Positions 1-9,523 of a stretch of DNA of 64,000 nucleotides are shown here, in pieces. The notes under the pieces are model-generated. The model was not told where the DNA came from. It did no database searches and was given only the letters and a program-made list of their open reading frames with translations. This stretch comes from G965279335 sp965279285. Its GTDB lineage: Bacteria > Pseudomonadota > Gammaproteobacteria > DSM-16500. Location of the stretch: assembly GCA_965279285.1 (NCBI GenBank), contig OZ257147.1:248001-312000 (forward strand). The letters run 5' to 3'. The number at the start of each line of letters is the position of its first letter. The stretch's first letter is position 1. A program made the position numbers and the translations under genes.

Positions 1-74
1 GTAGAAAAATCTAATTGCTTTGATTTTAATTTTTGTCGAAGTAAATTATAACTCAATGCGATTAATTTTTTCAT
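1..74 (-). CDS. 5' end of an unidentified gene (runs off the window)
   Basis: An ATG at 74 on the minus strand is preceded by a good Shine-Dalgarno (AAGGAATAT then ATG) and opens 24 codons (MKKLIALSYNLLRQ...) to the window edge. It starts 22 bases after the stop of the upstream GGDEF gene, so the two are probably cotranscribed. The peptide is too short to identify. Confidence 0.5.
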   Translation of the reverse strand, partial: MKKLIALSYNLLRQKLKSKQLDFS

Positions 75-96
75 ATATTCCTTAGAGAAAAAATTG

Positions 97-1320
97 TTAT
101 CTACTAAAATCTTTTTGACAAAAATGAAAATTATTTCTGCCATGTTCTTTTACATGGTACATAGCTAAATCTGCGCTTTTTAATAATGTTTCCGTATCTT
201 TGCCATCCGTGGGATAAATGCTAACTCCTATGCTAGAAGTAACCAAAAGATGGTGGCCATACACGACAAAGGGCATAGACAACTCTAAACAAAGCAACTT
301 CGCCAAATGATAAATACTCCCCACATCGGCTATATCTTCTAAAATAATGGTTATCTCATCACCGCCTAAACGCGAAACAAGATCAACCGCTCGGACATTT
401 TTTTGCAATCTCTCCACATATTTTGCTAATAATACATCGCCAATATGGTGGCCAAATTGATCATTTATTTTTTTAAAATTGTCGATATCTAAATAAAATA
501 AGGCAAAACTTTTCTTTGATCTTTCAGCACGCGCTATCACATCTTTCAATCGACTATTAAACAATGTTCTGTTGGCTGCCTGAGTCAAAGCGTCATGTGT
601 TGCAACTTCAACTAAATTCCTATTGCTGATTTCTAACTGATGGTTCGCCAAGGAAATATTATCTAACAATGAATCATTTCTAAATCGCAATGAAATGGTA
701 TCTTTAATTAATTTATTTATCTTAAGTGATAAAAATATTAAATAAGTATAATAAGTCATGACTGTTACACAAAATAAAGAGTACGTCGATGTTGTGCCAA
801 TAATTATTAATTGATAAATCAATGGCAGCAAGGCTAACGACAGAAAAATGAAAACTGCAACTAGATTCGCCGCAAGTAACGGCGCAGCACCTGCCGTCAC
901 ACCAGCAATAACCAGAATAATTAAGGCTTGTTGCGCAAGTGTTGCTGCGGGAAACAACATTATTGCTGCCAGCCCCCAAGCAGCTCCGCCTAGTATCACG
1001 CTAAAAAGTAAAAAATTTTTCCATGTTCTAAGATTAGAGAATGTATCTTTTTTTACAATATACCCTCGATATAAAATCAACCTGCTTGCTACCACAAATA
1101 GAAAAAAACCATACCAAAGAAACAAAGTATTAGTATTGATATTTGTTGTATATAAGCCAATAAACACGATGGTTGCACACACTAAAGAAGTCAGTTGACT
1201 TAACACCGACTGCTGATAAATATGCATTATTAACGCATTTTCGACTTTGTGCTTAAAGAGCTTGCTGCTACAAAAAGCATCGTCCGCTATCGCCTTAGTG
1301 TTATCATCTTGTTTATTCAT
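97..1320 (-). CDS. Membrane-anchored GGDEF protein (putative diguanylate cyclase)
   Basis: The 407-residue protein has a short cytosolic N-terminus, about six hydrophobic segments (residues ~40-205, a MASE-like sensor membrane domain) and a C-terminal GGDEF domain (~240-400). The active-site signature reads GGDEI, with Ile instead of Phe at the last position. RAVD five residues upstream fits the RxxD inhibitory I-site. Family knowledge: such proteins make cyclic di-GMP from two GTP at the inner membrane. Activity is likely but not certain because of the Ile. The ribosome-binding site is weak (GAG, rather distant). A short gene follows 22 bases downstream. Confidence 0.88.
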   Translation of the reverse strand: MNKQDDNTKAIADDAFCSSKLFKHKVENALIMHIYQQSVLSQLTSLVCATIVFIGLYTTNINTNTLFLWYGFFLFVVASRLILYRGYIVKKDTFSNLRTWKNFLLFSVILGGAAWGLAAIMLFPAATLAQQALIILVIAGVTAGAAPLLAANLVAVFIFLSLALLPLIYQLIIIGTTSTYSLFCVTVMTYYTYLIFLSLKINKLIKDTISLRFRNDSLLDNISLANHQLEISNRNLVEVATHDALTQAANRTLFNSRLKDVIARAERSKKSFALFYLDIDNFKKINDQFGHHIGDVLLAKYVERLQKNVRAVDLVSRLGGDEITIILEDIADVGSIYHLAKLLCLELSMPFVVYGHHLLVTSSIGVSIYPTDGKDTETLLKSADLAMYHVKEHGRNNFHFCQKDFSR

Positions 1321-1461
1321 AATTTATTATTTTCTCAACTGAGTTATTAAATAAATAATGATGACTCTACACATATAATAGTAGACTCTTCTACTATCTA
1401 AACTCAAGTGCTTAAAAAAATTCTTATGTTAACCTGATGAATTTACATAAAATTATAAATA

Positions 1462-1560
1462 TCAGAGAGCTTGGTGGGCACGCTGCGCTTTGCCCACCCT
1501 ACATTTTTTATATTTTTTTGTAGGGTGGGCAAAGCGCAACGTGCCCACCAAACTCTCTGA
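1462..1560. repeat. Palindromic REP/MITE-like element, GGTGGGC family
   Basis: Two inverted copies of a GGTGGGCACGCTGCGCTTTG-type unit face each other around an A/T spacer, and the outer arms TCAGAGAG and CTCTCTGA also pair. One arm carries a single change (GCGCAACG for GCGCAGCG). The element fills the gap between the two GGDEF genes and could act as a transcription barrier for both. Confidence 0.9.
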
Positions 1561-1580
1561 CTACTAAATAGTTATATACA

Positions 1581-2402
1581 CTAACCGCCTGTACCAGTAC
1601 GTAAATTAGAATTTTTTTCACCCTCTAATTCCTGAGTAAAAAATCGATGGGCTTTGCCTCCCTCTTGCTTCACTTTTTTCAAAGCAGCATCTGCATGTCC
1701 CAATAAACTCTCTAAAGAGCAACCATGTTGTGGATAAATACTAATTCCAACACTGACAGTTAACGAAACAAGATGTGCATCAATATAAATTTTTTCTGCG
1801 CATGCTGTTAAAATTTTATCGGCGACAACGCTAACAAATTTATCTTGCTTGCTATCATTCAATAAAATAATAAACTCGTCACCATCTAAACGTGCGACAA
1901 CATCTTCTGAACGTAATACTTTAACAATGCGTTTGCTAATTTCATGAATGACTTGATCACCTAACGTAAAACCAAAACTGGTATTAATTTTGGTAAACTT
2001 ATCAATATTTAAGATTAATACCGCTAAATTTTTAGCATAGCGTTTACTATGGCTAATTGCTTTATTGAGTGTTTCGTTAAAAAAAATACGATTAGGTAAT
2101 GAAGTCAAATTGTCATGATGAATAGAAGGCACGACACGATCATTATAACTTTCCATTAATTTTTGCTCTAATGACACACGCTCAGAAATTTCATTTTGCA
2201 AATCTTCATTTATTTCATGCAAACATACATCTATTGGTTTAATAACCCACCGATATAATAATCCGATCATGACACACGCAGAAATAATGCCTAACGCAAT
2301 ATGGTAAACAAGAGGAACACGCAGCGCTGAGATACTCGTCAATATTAAAAAACCAAACCAAACAAAACTGACAACTAACACCATATTGACTGTCATCTTC
2401 AT
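1581..2402 (-). CDS. Membrane GGDEF protein with DGDEF signature
   Basis: About 273 residues. Two N-terminal transmembrane helices (roughly residues 5-60) lead through a short coiled linker into one GGDEF domain (~100-260). The signature is DGDEF, and RSED upstream matches the I-site pattern RxxD. The start chosen is the ATG at 2402, seven bases after AGGGGA; a start 27 bases upstream is possible but lacks that spacing. The first Gly of the signature is Asp, so cyclase activity is less certain than for its neighbour; it may be a weak cyclase or a c-di-GMP or GTP sensor. It is on the same strand as the GGDEF gene at 97-1320. Confidence 0.85.
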   Translation of the reverse strand: MKMTVNMVLVVSFVWFGFLILTSISALRVPLVYHIALGIISACVMIGLLYRWVIKPIDVCLHEINEDLQNEISERVSLEQKLMESYNDRVVPSIHHDNLTSLPNRIFFNETLNKAISHSKRYAKNLAVLILNIDKFTKINTSFGFTLGDQVIHEISKRIVKVLRSEDVVARLDGDEFIILLNDSKQDKFVSVVADKILTACAEKIYIDAHLVSLTVSVGISIYPQHGCSLESLLGHADAALKKVKQEGGKAHRFFTQELEGEKNSNLRTGTGG

Positions 2403-2534
2403 AATCTTTCCCCTGCAGAAAAAGCGCAATGATAACTATATTGTCTCTCCTGGTTAAAATAAAATCAATAGAGTCGTAGTGTTGTAAATATTTACCATAT
2501 AGATTCAGGGAGTTGATAATGGCTTATATTGTTT

Positions 2535-3884
2535 TTATATTGTAAAAGATAGTGATGCTGCTGTTGTAGATGCCGTACTTGCTGCAGCAACCCGAATAGA
2601 TGAAGAAAATATTCCTGATGTAATTAAAGCGGCTGTACTGACGCCTAATGTATCTGCTTTAGCATTTGCGCTGCTGCTTTGGCCTGCCTGAAGACTTAGC
2701 TGATGATTGTATATCTTCTGCAGATCTTCGGCTTTTTCTATGCAAGCACCCTTCCAGCCTAGCAAAGCAGATTTGCCATACATAATTGCACCAAAAATGT
2801 TAAATGAACTATCACCCGAACTAAGATCTTCATCCCAACAAAATGACTTATTCGGCAGAAGAGCATTAATGCCATTCTTAGCAGATATCTGCATCGGCAA
2901 AGACAATCTACTTTTTAATAAATCAAGACCAGTATCCCAGAAAATACGGCATTTTATAGCCGGTTGTCGAACAAGCTCAAAATGCTTAAAATAATTAATA
3001 AACCACTCTACAAATGTTATTAAATTTTGCAGATCAAAAACATTACCTCTGGTTCTTACTTGATTCTGATTTAAATCCAAAGCCTCTCTTAATGAATTTC
3101 CTAAAAACAGTAACCGGTTAATGAGATCACGAAAATCCAATGAATTATTAAGTATTCCCGCACCAAATGCTGCAATTGCCGAAGAAATACATAAGTTTCT
3201 TGCTTCGTTTTCTTGTTTCGCTTCACTTCCCATGACTACTTCTAACTGTTTTATTACTTCAGCTGGCGGTAATTGTAAAACCAAAGATTCTATAACATGG
3301 CAATCCATGCCCGCCATCAGTGCAATTTCTAATAGCCTGCCTTTTACTTTTCTACCTAAAGGATCTGTTGCAATAACATAGTAGTGTAAAAAATCTGGAT
3401 TTTCCGCAATTAAAGCCAAATTTCTTTTTAGTTCTTCTTTGTTATTTTCACATAAAAAACTATTTCCAATACAAGTTACTTCTGCATTCAGCAAACTTGA
3501 AATTTCTTCACCAAAAAAAATAACTGGCTGAGCTATATCATCATTTTTATCAAAATCACCACCCGCATAAGCTACAATAATCTTAAGAGCATTTTGTGAA
3601 AACAATGGAACAACATCATGCTCATCATCACCGGTTAAATTATAAATTTTAACTTTCTTTGACTCCGCTTGCAGATCTTGTTTGCTGTCTACCAACTCTT
3701 TAGATGCGTTCGATGAGCTTGAGCTAGCATCATTAGAATTAACTTTTTCATCACGTAGCTTTTTAACTGCGGGCATATCATCAACATTTGCTGGTAATAA
3801 AACGCTGCTGTGAGCACGTTTTTTACTGGTGGTAGGATTACCATTGCTTGTGACTGCATTAAGATCACTGTATGAATTTGCCAC
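2535..3884 (-). CDS. Unknown protein, tandem paralogue A (candidate secreted effector)
   Basis: I do not recognise a known domain. The 449-residue product is a paralogue of the protein at 5043-6497. Both share an N-terminal block VDDMPAVKK.RDEKVN followed by a Ser run, a central block HYYVIAT..LGRKV.GRLLEIALMAGMD, and an Ala/Ser-rich tail containing SGIFSSSIRVAAA. The start chosen is the GTG at 3884, because the GAGGCAA...GTGGCAAA context is conserved in the paralogue; an upstream ATG at 3968 is possible. There is no signal peptide or transmembrane helix. Basic clusters KKR and KKLR flank the conserved N-terminal segment. Effector status is inferred from the low-complexity ends, lineage restriction and duplication. 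Confidence 0.7.
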   Translation of the reverse strand: MANSYSDLNAVTSNGNPTTSKKRAHSSVLLPANVDDMPAVKKLRDEKVNSNDASSSSSNASKELVDSKQDLQAESKKVKIYNLTGDDEHDVVPLFSQNALKIIVAYAGGDFDKNDDIAQPVIFFGEEISSLLNAEVTCIGNSFLCENNKEELKRNLALIAENPDFLHYYVIATDPLGRKVKGRLLEIALMAGMDCHVIESLVLQLPPAEVIKQLEVVMGSEAKQENEARNLCISSAIAAFGAGILNNSLDFRDLINRLLFLGNSLREALDLNQNQVRTRGNVFDLQNLITFVEWFINYFKHFELVRQPAIKCRIFWDTGLDLLKSRLSLPMQISAKNGINALLPNKSFCWDEDLSSGDSSFNIFGAIMYGKSALLGWKGACIEKAEDLQKIYNHQLSLQAGQSSSANAKADTLGVSTAALITSGIFSSSIRVAAASTASTTAASLSFTI

Positions 3885-4088
3885 CTGTGCTTGCCTCGTT
3901 TTGTATTTATAAGAGGTGTGCAAAATATTACCACAAATGCATTGAATGTCAACAACTGTTAAGGCCATAATCTTTAAAAATGCTATCTAACTAGATAAAA
4001 AGGTCCCTCTAAAAACCCTTTTAATCAGCAATACTTAATTATATTTTTTAATAAAATCAGTGATATAACTTTATATTTAATTAATTCG

Positions 4089-4124
4089 GTAACTATTCAG
4101 CGGCTAGAGAGCGTGAATAGTTAC
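4089..4124. repeat. Minimal GTAACTATTCAG palindrome without inner core
   Basis: Eleven-base arms GTAACTATTCA and TGAATAGTTAC flank 14 bases (GCGGCTAGAGAGCG). The ends match the outer arms of the larger palindromic elements in this window, but the usual core is missing. It lies between paralogue A and the NYN gene. Confidence 0.7.
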
Positions 4125-4215
4125 AATAGAAATCATATTGGCAATGGAACAGACTAAACCGTTACATTCGATATCTGAAATGTAAACAATTTTTTATGAT
4201 CAGACAAAACATAAA

Positions 4216-4857
4216 TTACCATGAAGACGGTTTGCGAATATTCGTACCAGGAATTGGATTTGGTAATTGTGAATCAGCAAGCACCGCATGACGTATTTCT
4301 TTCATAAAATCTTTATATTTCATCAATACCCTACTCGGATGACGATGACCAGGAATAATTAAACCAATTTTTTTCTTATGCTCATTTTTAACAAATCTCA
4401 ATGCTTCAGCGATATCACTATCATTGGACACAAGAACAGCACAGTCATACCGATTATGCCATGCATCATTGAGAATGTGCAGCGCCAAATTAACATCTGA
4501 ACCTTTTTCTTTAGTATCTATGATAGTAACAATATTAGGACAACCTTTAGGTGGATTACTTACTTTTGCCTTTACAAAATTAGTTAAGAAGTGACCGTAG
4601 TAAATATTGATATTCGGAATATGGGCTTGTAGAGCATTCAAATAAGCGTCTTGTCGATTAGGCGCGTCAGGGTCGTTCTCACGCGCTGATACGCGTGCGG
4701 TAAAATATTTAATTTCTGTAATGGTATGGTGCTCGCCTAGCAACTTGTGAAAGAGGGTTTGCAGGTCTAGCCATTTAAACCTGGTACCCTTGAGCGCTCC
4801 ATAATACAAATTAAAACCGTCTATATAAACGATTGTTCTTGGTTTTTCTGATTGCAT
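4216..4857 (-). CDS. NYN-domain protein (LabA/DUF88-like, PIN-fold)
   Basis: The 213-residue protein starts TIVYIDGFNLYYGALKG, the usual first strand of NYN domains with the catalytic Asp and Asn. Further acidic motifs follow: KGSDVNLALHILNDA and LVSNDSDIAEALRFV, giving the set of Asp residues expected of a PIN-like metal-dependent ribonuclease. Family knowledge places these proteins in RNA cleavage or processing, with targets mostly unknown. The RBS is AAGGGA before ATG 4857. The gene is preceded by a leader holding a terminator hairpin, so expression may depend on readthrough. It sits between two members of the unknown paralogous family. Confidence 0.88.
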   Translation of the reverse strand: MQSEKPRTIVYIDGFNLYYGALKGTRFKWLDLQTLFHKLLGEHHTITEIKYFTARVSARENDPDAPNRQDAYLNALQAHIPNINIYYGHFLTNFVKAKVSNPPKGCPNIVTIIDTKEKGSDVNLALHILNDAWHNRYDCAVLVSNDSDIAEALRFVKNEHKKKIGLIIPGHRHPSRVLMKYKDFMKEIRHAVLADSQLPNPIPGTNIRKPSSW

Positions 4858-4873
4858 TTTTATTATTTCCCTT

Positions 4874-4925
4874 AAAAAACAAAGGCCTCCGAAGAGGCCT
4901 TGTGCCCTACCGCAGAACGATAGGG
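4874..4925 (-). terminator. Two-hairpin leader with intrinsic terminator ahead of the NYN gene
   Basis: Read on the minus strand, the leader forms CCCTA...TAGGG, then AAGGCCTC-TTCG-GAGGCCTT followed by TGTTTTTT: an eight-pair stem with a UUCG tetraloop and a U tract. The U tract ends 16 bases before the NYN start codon, and the RBS lies immediately after it. This has the form of an intrinsic terminator in a 5' leader, so it is either an attenuator or the 3' end of a small RNA. Confidence 0.75.
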
Positions 4926-5042
4926 GAAGTAGTCACATATATTATAACCCTAATCGGGAGATTTCAATATATTTCAAGCAGTAGATTTTTAAAATTAAAG
5001 ATACTGCCGTAATCAAATAGAAACATGCCCCCACTTGTTTAA

Positions 5043-6497
5043 CTATTCTCCAGGACGAAGATATGATGATGTTACTGCTGTTGCTGTAGACGCCGCACTT
5101 GCTGCTGCAGCAACACGAATAGATGAAGAAAAAATTCCTGACGTAGCTAATGCTCCTGCACTGACATCTAACGCACCTGCATTAATATTTTCACTACTTT
5201 GAGCCGCAATTTTTTGCTGTTGGTAAAACGCTTGCAAATCTAAAGATTTTTTTTGATAAAAACGTTCCCAACCTACTATAACAGGCGGTGCATTATGCAC
5301 TATAGCAAACGGCCCATGTAGTGCAAGAAGAGAAGATTCATCAGAGTCAAAACAACTAAAATCGCTGTACACAGACCCAGGTTCACCGCAAGATGAAGAA
5401 CCAGTATCCTCACGAACTTTATCATCGAAAAAAAATGACTTATCCGGCGACAGTGCCGCGATTTTTTTAAGATTAAGAGCATCAATACCAGGCGTAACAA
5501 ATCGTAACACTGGTAAAGACAATCTATTTTGTAATGAATTGATACCAACATTCAAAAAAACACGATATTTTATTGATTCTTGCTTCTTGGAGTCAAAGCG
5601 GTTAACATTCCTCGTAAACCACTTTAGCAATGTTACTAAATTCTTTGGATCAAAAATATCACCCTTAGTTCTCACTTGATTACTATTTAATTCCAAAACG
5701 CTTACTAATAAAGTTTCTAAAGTTAGCAAATCCGCAACTTTAACTTCATCAGGATGTGAACGATCCAATGAACTACGAAGTATTCCTTCGCCAAATTCTG
5801 CGATTGCTGCCGAAATACGTGAGTTTGTTGCTTCGTTTTCTTTTTTCGCTTTATCTCCCATGACTACATCAAACTGCTCTACTACTGCAGCCGGCGATAG
5901 TTTTGAAGCCAAAAATTTTATAACATCGCGATCCATACCTGCCATCAGTGCAATTTCTAATAGCCTGCCTTGTACTTTTCTACCTAAATGATCTGTTGCA
6001 ATAACATAGTAATGTAAAAGCCCTTGCTGTTTATCAATCAAAGCTAAATTCTTTTTTAATTCTTCTTCGTCTTTTTCACATAAAAAACTATTTGCAATGC
6101 GAATCACTTCTGCATTCATCAAACTTGAAACTTTTATACCAAAAAAAACAACTGGTTGATCTATATTATCCTTTTTACCATAGTCTCCCCCTACATACTC
6201 TACAAGAATAATCTGAGGAATACCGTATGGAAAATATTGATAGCTATCATATTCACCACGATCATTTCTAAAATGACCATCGCCTGTTAAATTATAAATT
6301 TTAATTTTCTTTGCTTCGGCTTGTAGATCTTTCGACGAGCTTGAGCTAGTATGATTAGGATTAACTTTTTCATCACGTTGTTTTTTAACTGCGGGCATAT
6401 CATCAACACTGCCTGCTAATGAAAGACTACTGTAAATGCGTTTGGTAGGACTACCATCGTTTGTAGCTGCATTAAGATTATTGTGTGAGTTTGCCAC
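5043..6497 (-). CDS. Unknown protein, tandem paralogue B (candidate secreted effector)
   Basis: A 484-residue protein of the same unrecognised family as 2535-3884. Shared blocks are VDDMPAVKKQRDEKVN near residue 30, IKIYNLTGDG near 70, HYYVIATDHLGRKVQGRLLE near 170, and a tail SGIFSSSIRVAAAASAAS. It has an extra Tyr-rich insert after IYNLTGDG and an acidic/Ser insert around 370-400 absent from paralogue A. The start is GTG at 6497 after GAGG. The upstream DNA (6600-6665) resembles that of paralogue A (4010-4075), so promoter and gene were duplicated together. Function unknown. Confidence 0.7.
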   Translation of the reverse strand: MANSHNNLNAATNDGSPTKRIYSSLSLAGSVDDMPAVKKQRDEKVNPNHTSSSSSKDLQAEAKKIKIYNLTGDGHFRNDRGEYDSYQYFPYGIPQIILVEYVGGDYGKKDNIDQPVVFFGIKVSSLMNAEVIRIANSFLCEKDEEELKKNLALIDKQQGLLHYYVIATDHLGRKVQGRLLEIALMAGMDRDVIKFLASKLSPAAVVEQFDVVMGDKAKKENEATNSRISAAIAEFGEGILRSSLDRSHPDEVKVADLLTLETLLVSVLELNSNQVRTKGDIFDPKNLVTLLKWFTRNVNRFDSKKQESIKYRVFLNVGINSLQNRLSLPVLRFVTPGIDALNLKKIAALSPDKSFFFDDKVREDTGSSSCGEPGSVYSDFSCFDSDESSLLALHGPFAIVHNAPPVIVGWERFYQKKSLDLQAFYQQQKIAAQSSENINAGALDVSAGALATSGIFSSSIRVAAAASAASTATAVTSSYLRPGE

Positions 6498-6675
6498 GGT
6501 GTTTGCCTCGTTTTATACTTACAAGTGTGTACAAAATGTTACCAGAAATATAGTGGATGTCAATAACCAGTAAAAAGGTTGTCATAACCGGATGAAAATG
6601 TCCCCCCAGAAATCTTTAATCAGCAATACCTAATTATATTATTTAATGAAATCAATGATATAACATCAAATCTAA

Positions 6676-6722
6676 TTGATTCATATAGGCGTCAACTCAA
6701 TTTTGATTCATATAGACATCAA
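6676..6722. promoter_or_regulatory. Direct repeats upstream of the HipT-like gene (putative operators)
   Basis: TTGATTCATATAGGCGTCAA (6676-6695) recurs as TTGATTCATATAGACATCAA (6703-6722), 27 bases apart; each is a partial inverted repeat with TTGA/TCAA ends. ATAGACATCAAGTCTAT in the second copy is a further palindrome. They lie 70-115 bases before the kinase start, where an autoregulating HTH antitoxin would be expected to bind. The function is inferred. Confidence 0.5.
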
Positions 6723-7025
6723 GTCTATCTTGACATCTACAGACATTGACATAAAATTAAACCACATAATAAATCCAAATGGATTACTTAAATGAATTGT
6801 TTAAAGTGTCACTTACAAATTGATCATCCAGACTCAGCCCTCTATGGCTTACACCCTGATTGCTTTACCGAATGGTTTAAAGCACCCAAAACAGCAGAAT
6901 TTATTAGCCTGCAAAGAAGATCTAACGCTTCAGACCAGTCCGCTAATCAAACACCACAAAACACTACTTTTTTTCATGGTAAATTTAAAAAATACTCAGC
7001 AGATCTCAATGGTCAATCATATATA

Positions 7026-8865
7026 GAGCCTGTCCCATATCCCCCTGTTTTTAACTGGGCTTAGTTTCTGTTTTATTTAAATATACTTATTGCGCAGTAA
7101 ACGGATAGAACTGTTCTGTAATAACTGTATTTGAATTAAAAATTGCAGAAAAGGTCAACGCCGATGCGCATGCTTTCCTGAGACAATTTCTCATATTGAA
7201 TAAAACGGAGTGGATGAGGATAAATCTAAGCGGCTTTTTTTAATAACGATTGTTCATCCGCCAGCGCCATTCTAGCGATTACCCAAAGATTATGAGTTAA
7301 CACACACCAATTAATAGCATGGCATTTATTTGTGGTGATTCTGCTGCGTAACGGTTTTCCTAAAAACACATTTTTGAAAATACCAATACGCGCCTCTGTT
7401 TGACTGCGCCGTGTTTGGAAAGAGACAAAGATAGGATCCGTTAATTTTTCCTGTAATTCTTTAGGGCTTTTTGGACAAATCGCATTTATAATATTTTTTT
7501 CTTTCAACAGCGCCACATTTTTTTGATTCACAAAACCACGATCAGCACAAACTGAATGAATTTGACCATAATATTTTTCTAAGCGATTGATAATAGGATC
7601 CATTAATCGGCTATCCGATGGTGGTTGCTCTGCAAATAATTCCCAATCGATAATAATGCCATTCGTTTGCTCGGTGAGCACCAATCCTTGACCAAACTCA
7701 ACTTCGTTACCCGCTTTGCTACGAACAATGATATGTGCATCTTTGTCATAAAAACTCAGTATTTTATCGGCAGAAACTACCCGTCGCTCACCAATAATGC
7801 GTTCATGTGCTTGTTTAATCGCCTTAGGCAATTGTTTTAATATGTTATGAACACGACCGAGCACTTGTTGCGTTTGCGCAATGCTCCACGACGTTTTTTT
7901 CCATTCATTGTTTAAAAGCGTATGATAACGCTTCGCATGTTTTGCGATGCAGTGACTTAATTTTTTCATCGCCCTTAAAATTCTTTTACGTTGTTTCTTG
8001 CTGTCTTTTTTTCGCCGGGTATGGGTCATCTCAATGCAAAGCTTATTCATTTGTTTTAATAACTGCTTGGGCTCTACCATGCGCTGTTTTAATCCTTGTG
8101 CGCGAATGGTATTAATCGCGAGTAATAAACTTCTGGCCGCATCGCGTAACAATACCCAATCAACCGGAAAATGAATGTGTGCTTTTACACACGTGCTATC
8201 CGTAAATGTTTGCGTTAAATCAAGTGGTTGTGACAAACCCACATCAGTCGCTTTAGCATTATCGGATAACCCTGCTAACCACTCACGAATTTGTTCGCCA
8301 ATAAACGTTTCATCAAAGCATTTTTCATAACGTTCTAATGTACTTTTAGAAATCGCTTTGCGGCAACCAAAAGCACTGATACCGGTAAACCATTGAAACA
8401 AGGTACTGTCTGCCAATCGAATACTGAACAAGCGATAAGACTCGCCAGTCAGATGCCTGGCAATATTACAACGCAATGCATGTTTTATTTTTTTGTAATG
8501 AAAACCTGCTTTCTGACTGTTATAAAATGACGTAGATTCGAGCCCATGCCTCTCAATAAACTGCTGTAATGCACGGGATACGATGGTATGTTCTAAATCG
8601 CTTTTGCGAAGCACTTCATCAATTTTAACCAGCATGTCGCGGAATTCACGATAATCCAACGTACCATAAACGTTAGGAAGTTCTGGACGCATTTCGTGTT
8701 GAAATGATAGAGTATGCATGGCGTGTTGTTCCTGTTTTTTTAGACGAAAACCGAATCATAGCACGCTTTTTTCGGGGGAAAACGCTATTTTAGTGTTTTT
8801 TCCCGAACTTATTTTATGAGGAAAACAGTGTAATTACAGGGGTTTTTCTTAATTGGGACGGGCTC
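7026..8865 (-). mobile_element. Insertion sequence (1840 bp, DDE type) in the hipT-like gene
   Basis: The ends are imperfect inverted repeats: GAGCCTGTCCCAT on the left and, read inward, GAGCCCGTCCCAA on the right. TATATA flanks both sides (7020-7025 and 8866-8871). The six-base duplication is the length that restores the host reading frame. Length and a 6-bp duplication would fit the ISDol1 group of ISNCY, but I cannot confirm the family. One transposase gene is inside. The element looks intact. Confidence 0.9.
7226..8719 (-). CDS. DDE transposase
   Basis: A 497-residue transposase with an N-terminal DNA-binding region, a Lys/Arg-rich middle (~225-260), and a C-terminal RNase H-fold catalytic part. 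Likely catalytic acids: Asp in TFTDSTCVKAH (~170), Asp in CADRGF (~390) and Glu in SQTEARIGIFKN (~440). Arrangement and length fit a DDE_Tnp_1-type enzyme of the IS5/ISNCY kind. It appears complete, so the element may still be mobile. No second copy is in this window. Confidence 0.9.
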   Translation of the reverse strand: MHTLSFQHEMRPELPNVYGTLDYREFRDMLVKIDEVLRKSDLEHTIVSRALQQFIERHGLESTSFYNSQKAGFHYKKIKHALRCNIARHLTGESYRLFSIRLADSTLFQWFTGISAFGCRKAISKSTLERYEKCFDETFIGEQIREWLAGLSDNAKATDVGLSQPLDLTQTFTDSTCVKAHIHFPVDWVLLRDAARSLLLAINTIRAQGLKQRMVEPKQLLKQMNKLCIEMTHTRRKKDSKKQRKRILRAMKKLSHCIAKHAKRYHTLLNNEWKKTSWSIAQTQQVLGRVHNILKQLPKAIKQAHERIIGERRVVSADKILSFYDKDAHIIVRSKAGNEVEFGQGLVLTEQTNGIIIDWELFAEQPPSDSRLMDPIINRLEKYYGQIHSVCADRGFVNQKNVALLKEKNIINAICPKSPKELQEKLTDPIFVSFQTRRSQTEARIGIFKNVFLGKPLRSRITTNKCHAINWCVLTHNLWVIARMALADEQSLLKKAA

Positions 8866-9523
8866 TATATACTTAAAATGAGACAAGACGAAGCACCAGA
8901 GCTACCAGAAGTAGAATATCTCTGCAATCAAATTGGCAAATTATTAGGTGTTTCTGTTGCAGAGTTTTACTTTATAGACTTTAACGGTGACAAAACTTTC
9001 GTTACAAAAAATTTTATCAATCCTGGAGCACCTACTGATCTTCAACATATATATCACTTTAGGCCTGGGAACAAACATAGTTGCGAGGGAATTATTCATG
9101 TAATTGCCGAAAAAACGCAGCTACCGCACGACGTAAAAATGTTTATTAAAACAATATTATTTGATTCACTCATTGGAAACCACGATCGGCATGGAAGAAA
9201 TTTAGCGTTTATCACTACAGCAAAAAATATATCTCTTTCGCCAATTTACGACAATGTTTCCTACTTAAGTTTGGAAAGCGGTAACATGCTTAAAGCTGAT
9301 TTTAATCCTATAGGAAAAATCAGTACCAACACAACTCTTGAACCTAGTATGCGTGATTATGTTAAAGAATTAGAAAGACTTGGTTTTAGAGATGATATTC
9401 AAGAATTTTATAAAAGCATAAAACTATCTCAGCTATATCAAATAATCGATAAAAGCTTTTGCAGTACACTCATGAAAGAAGCCATTAAAACTTTAATTCA
9501 AAAAAGATTTATGGAGCTTGAAA

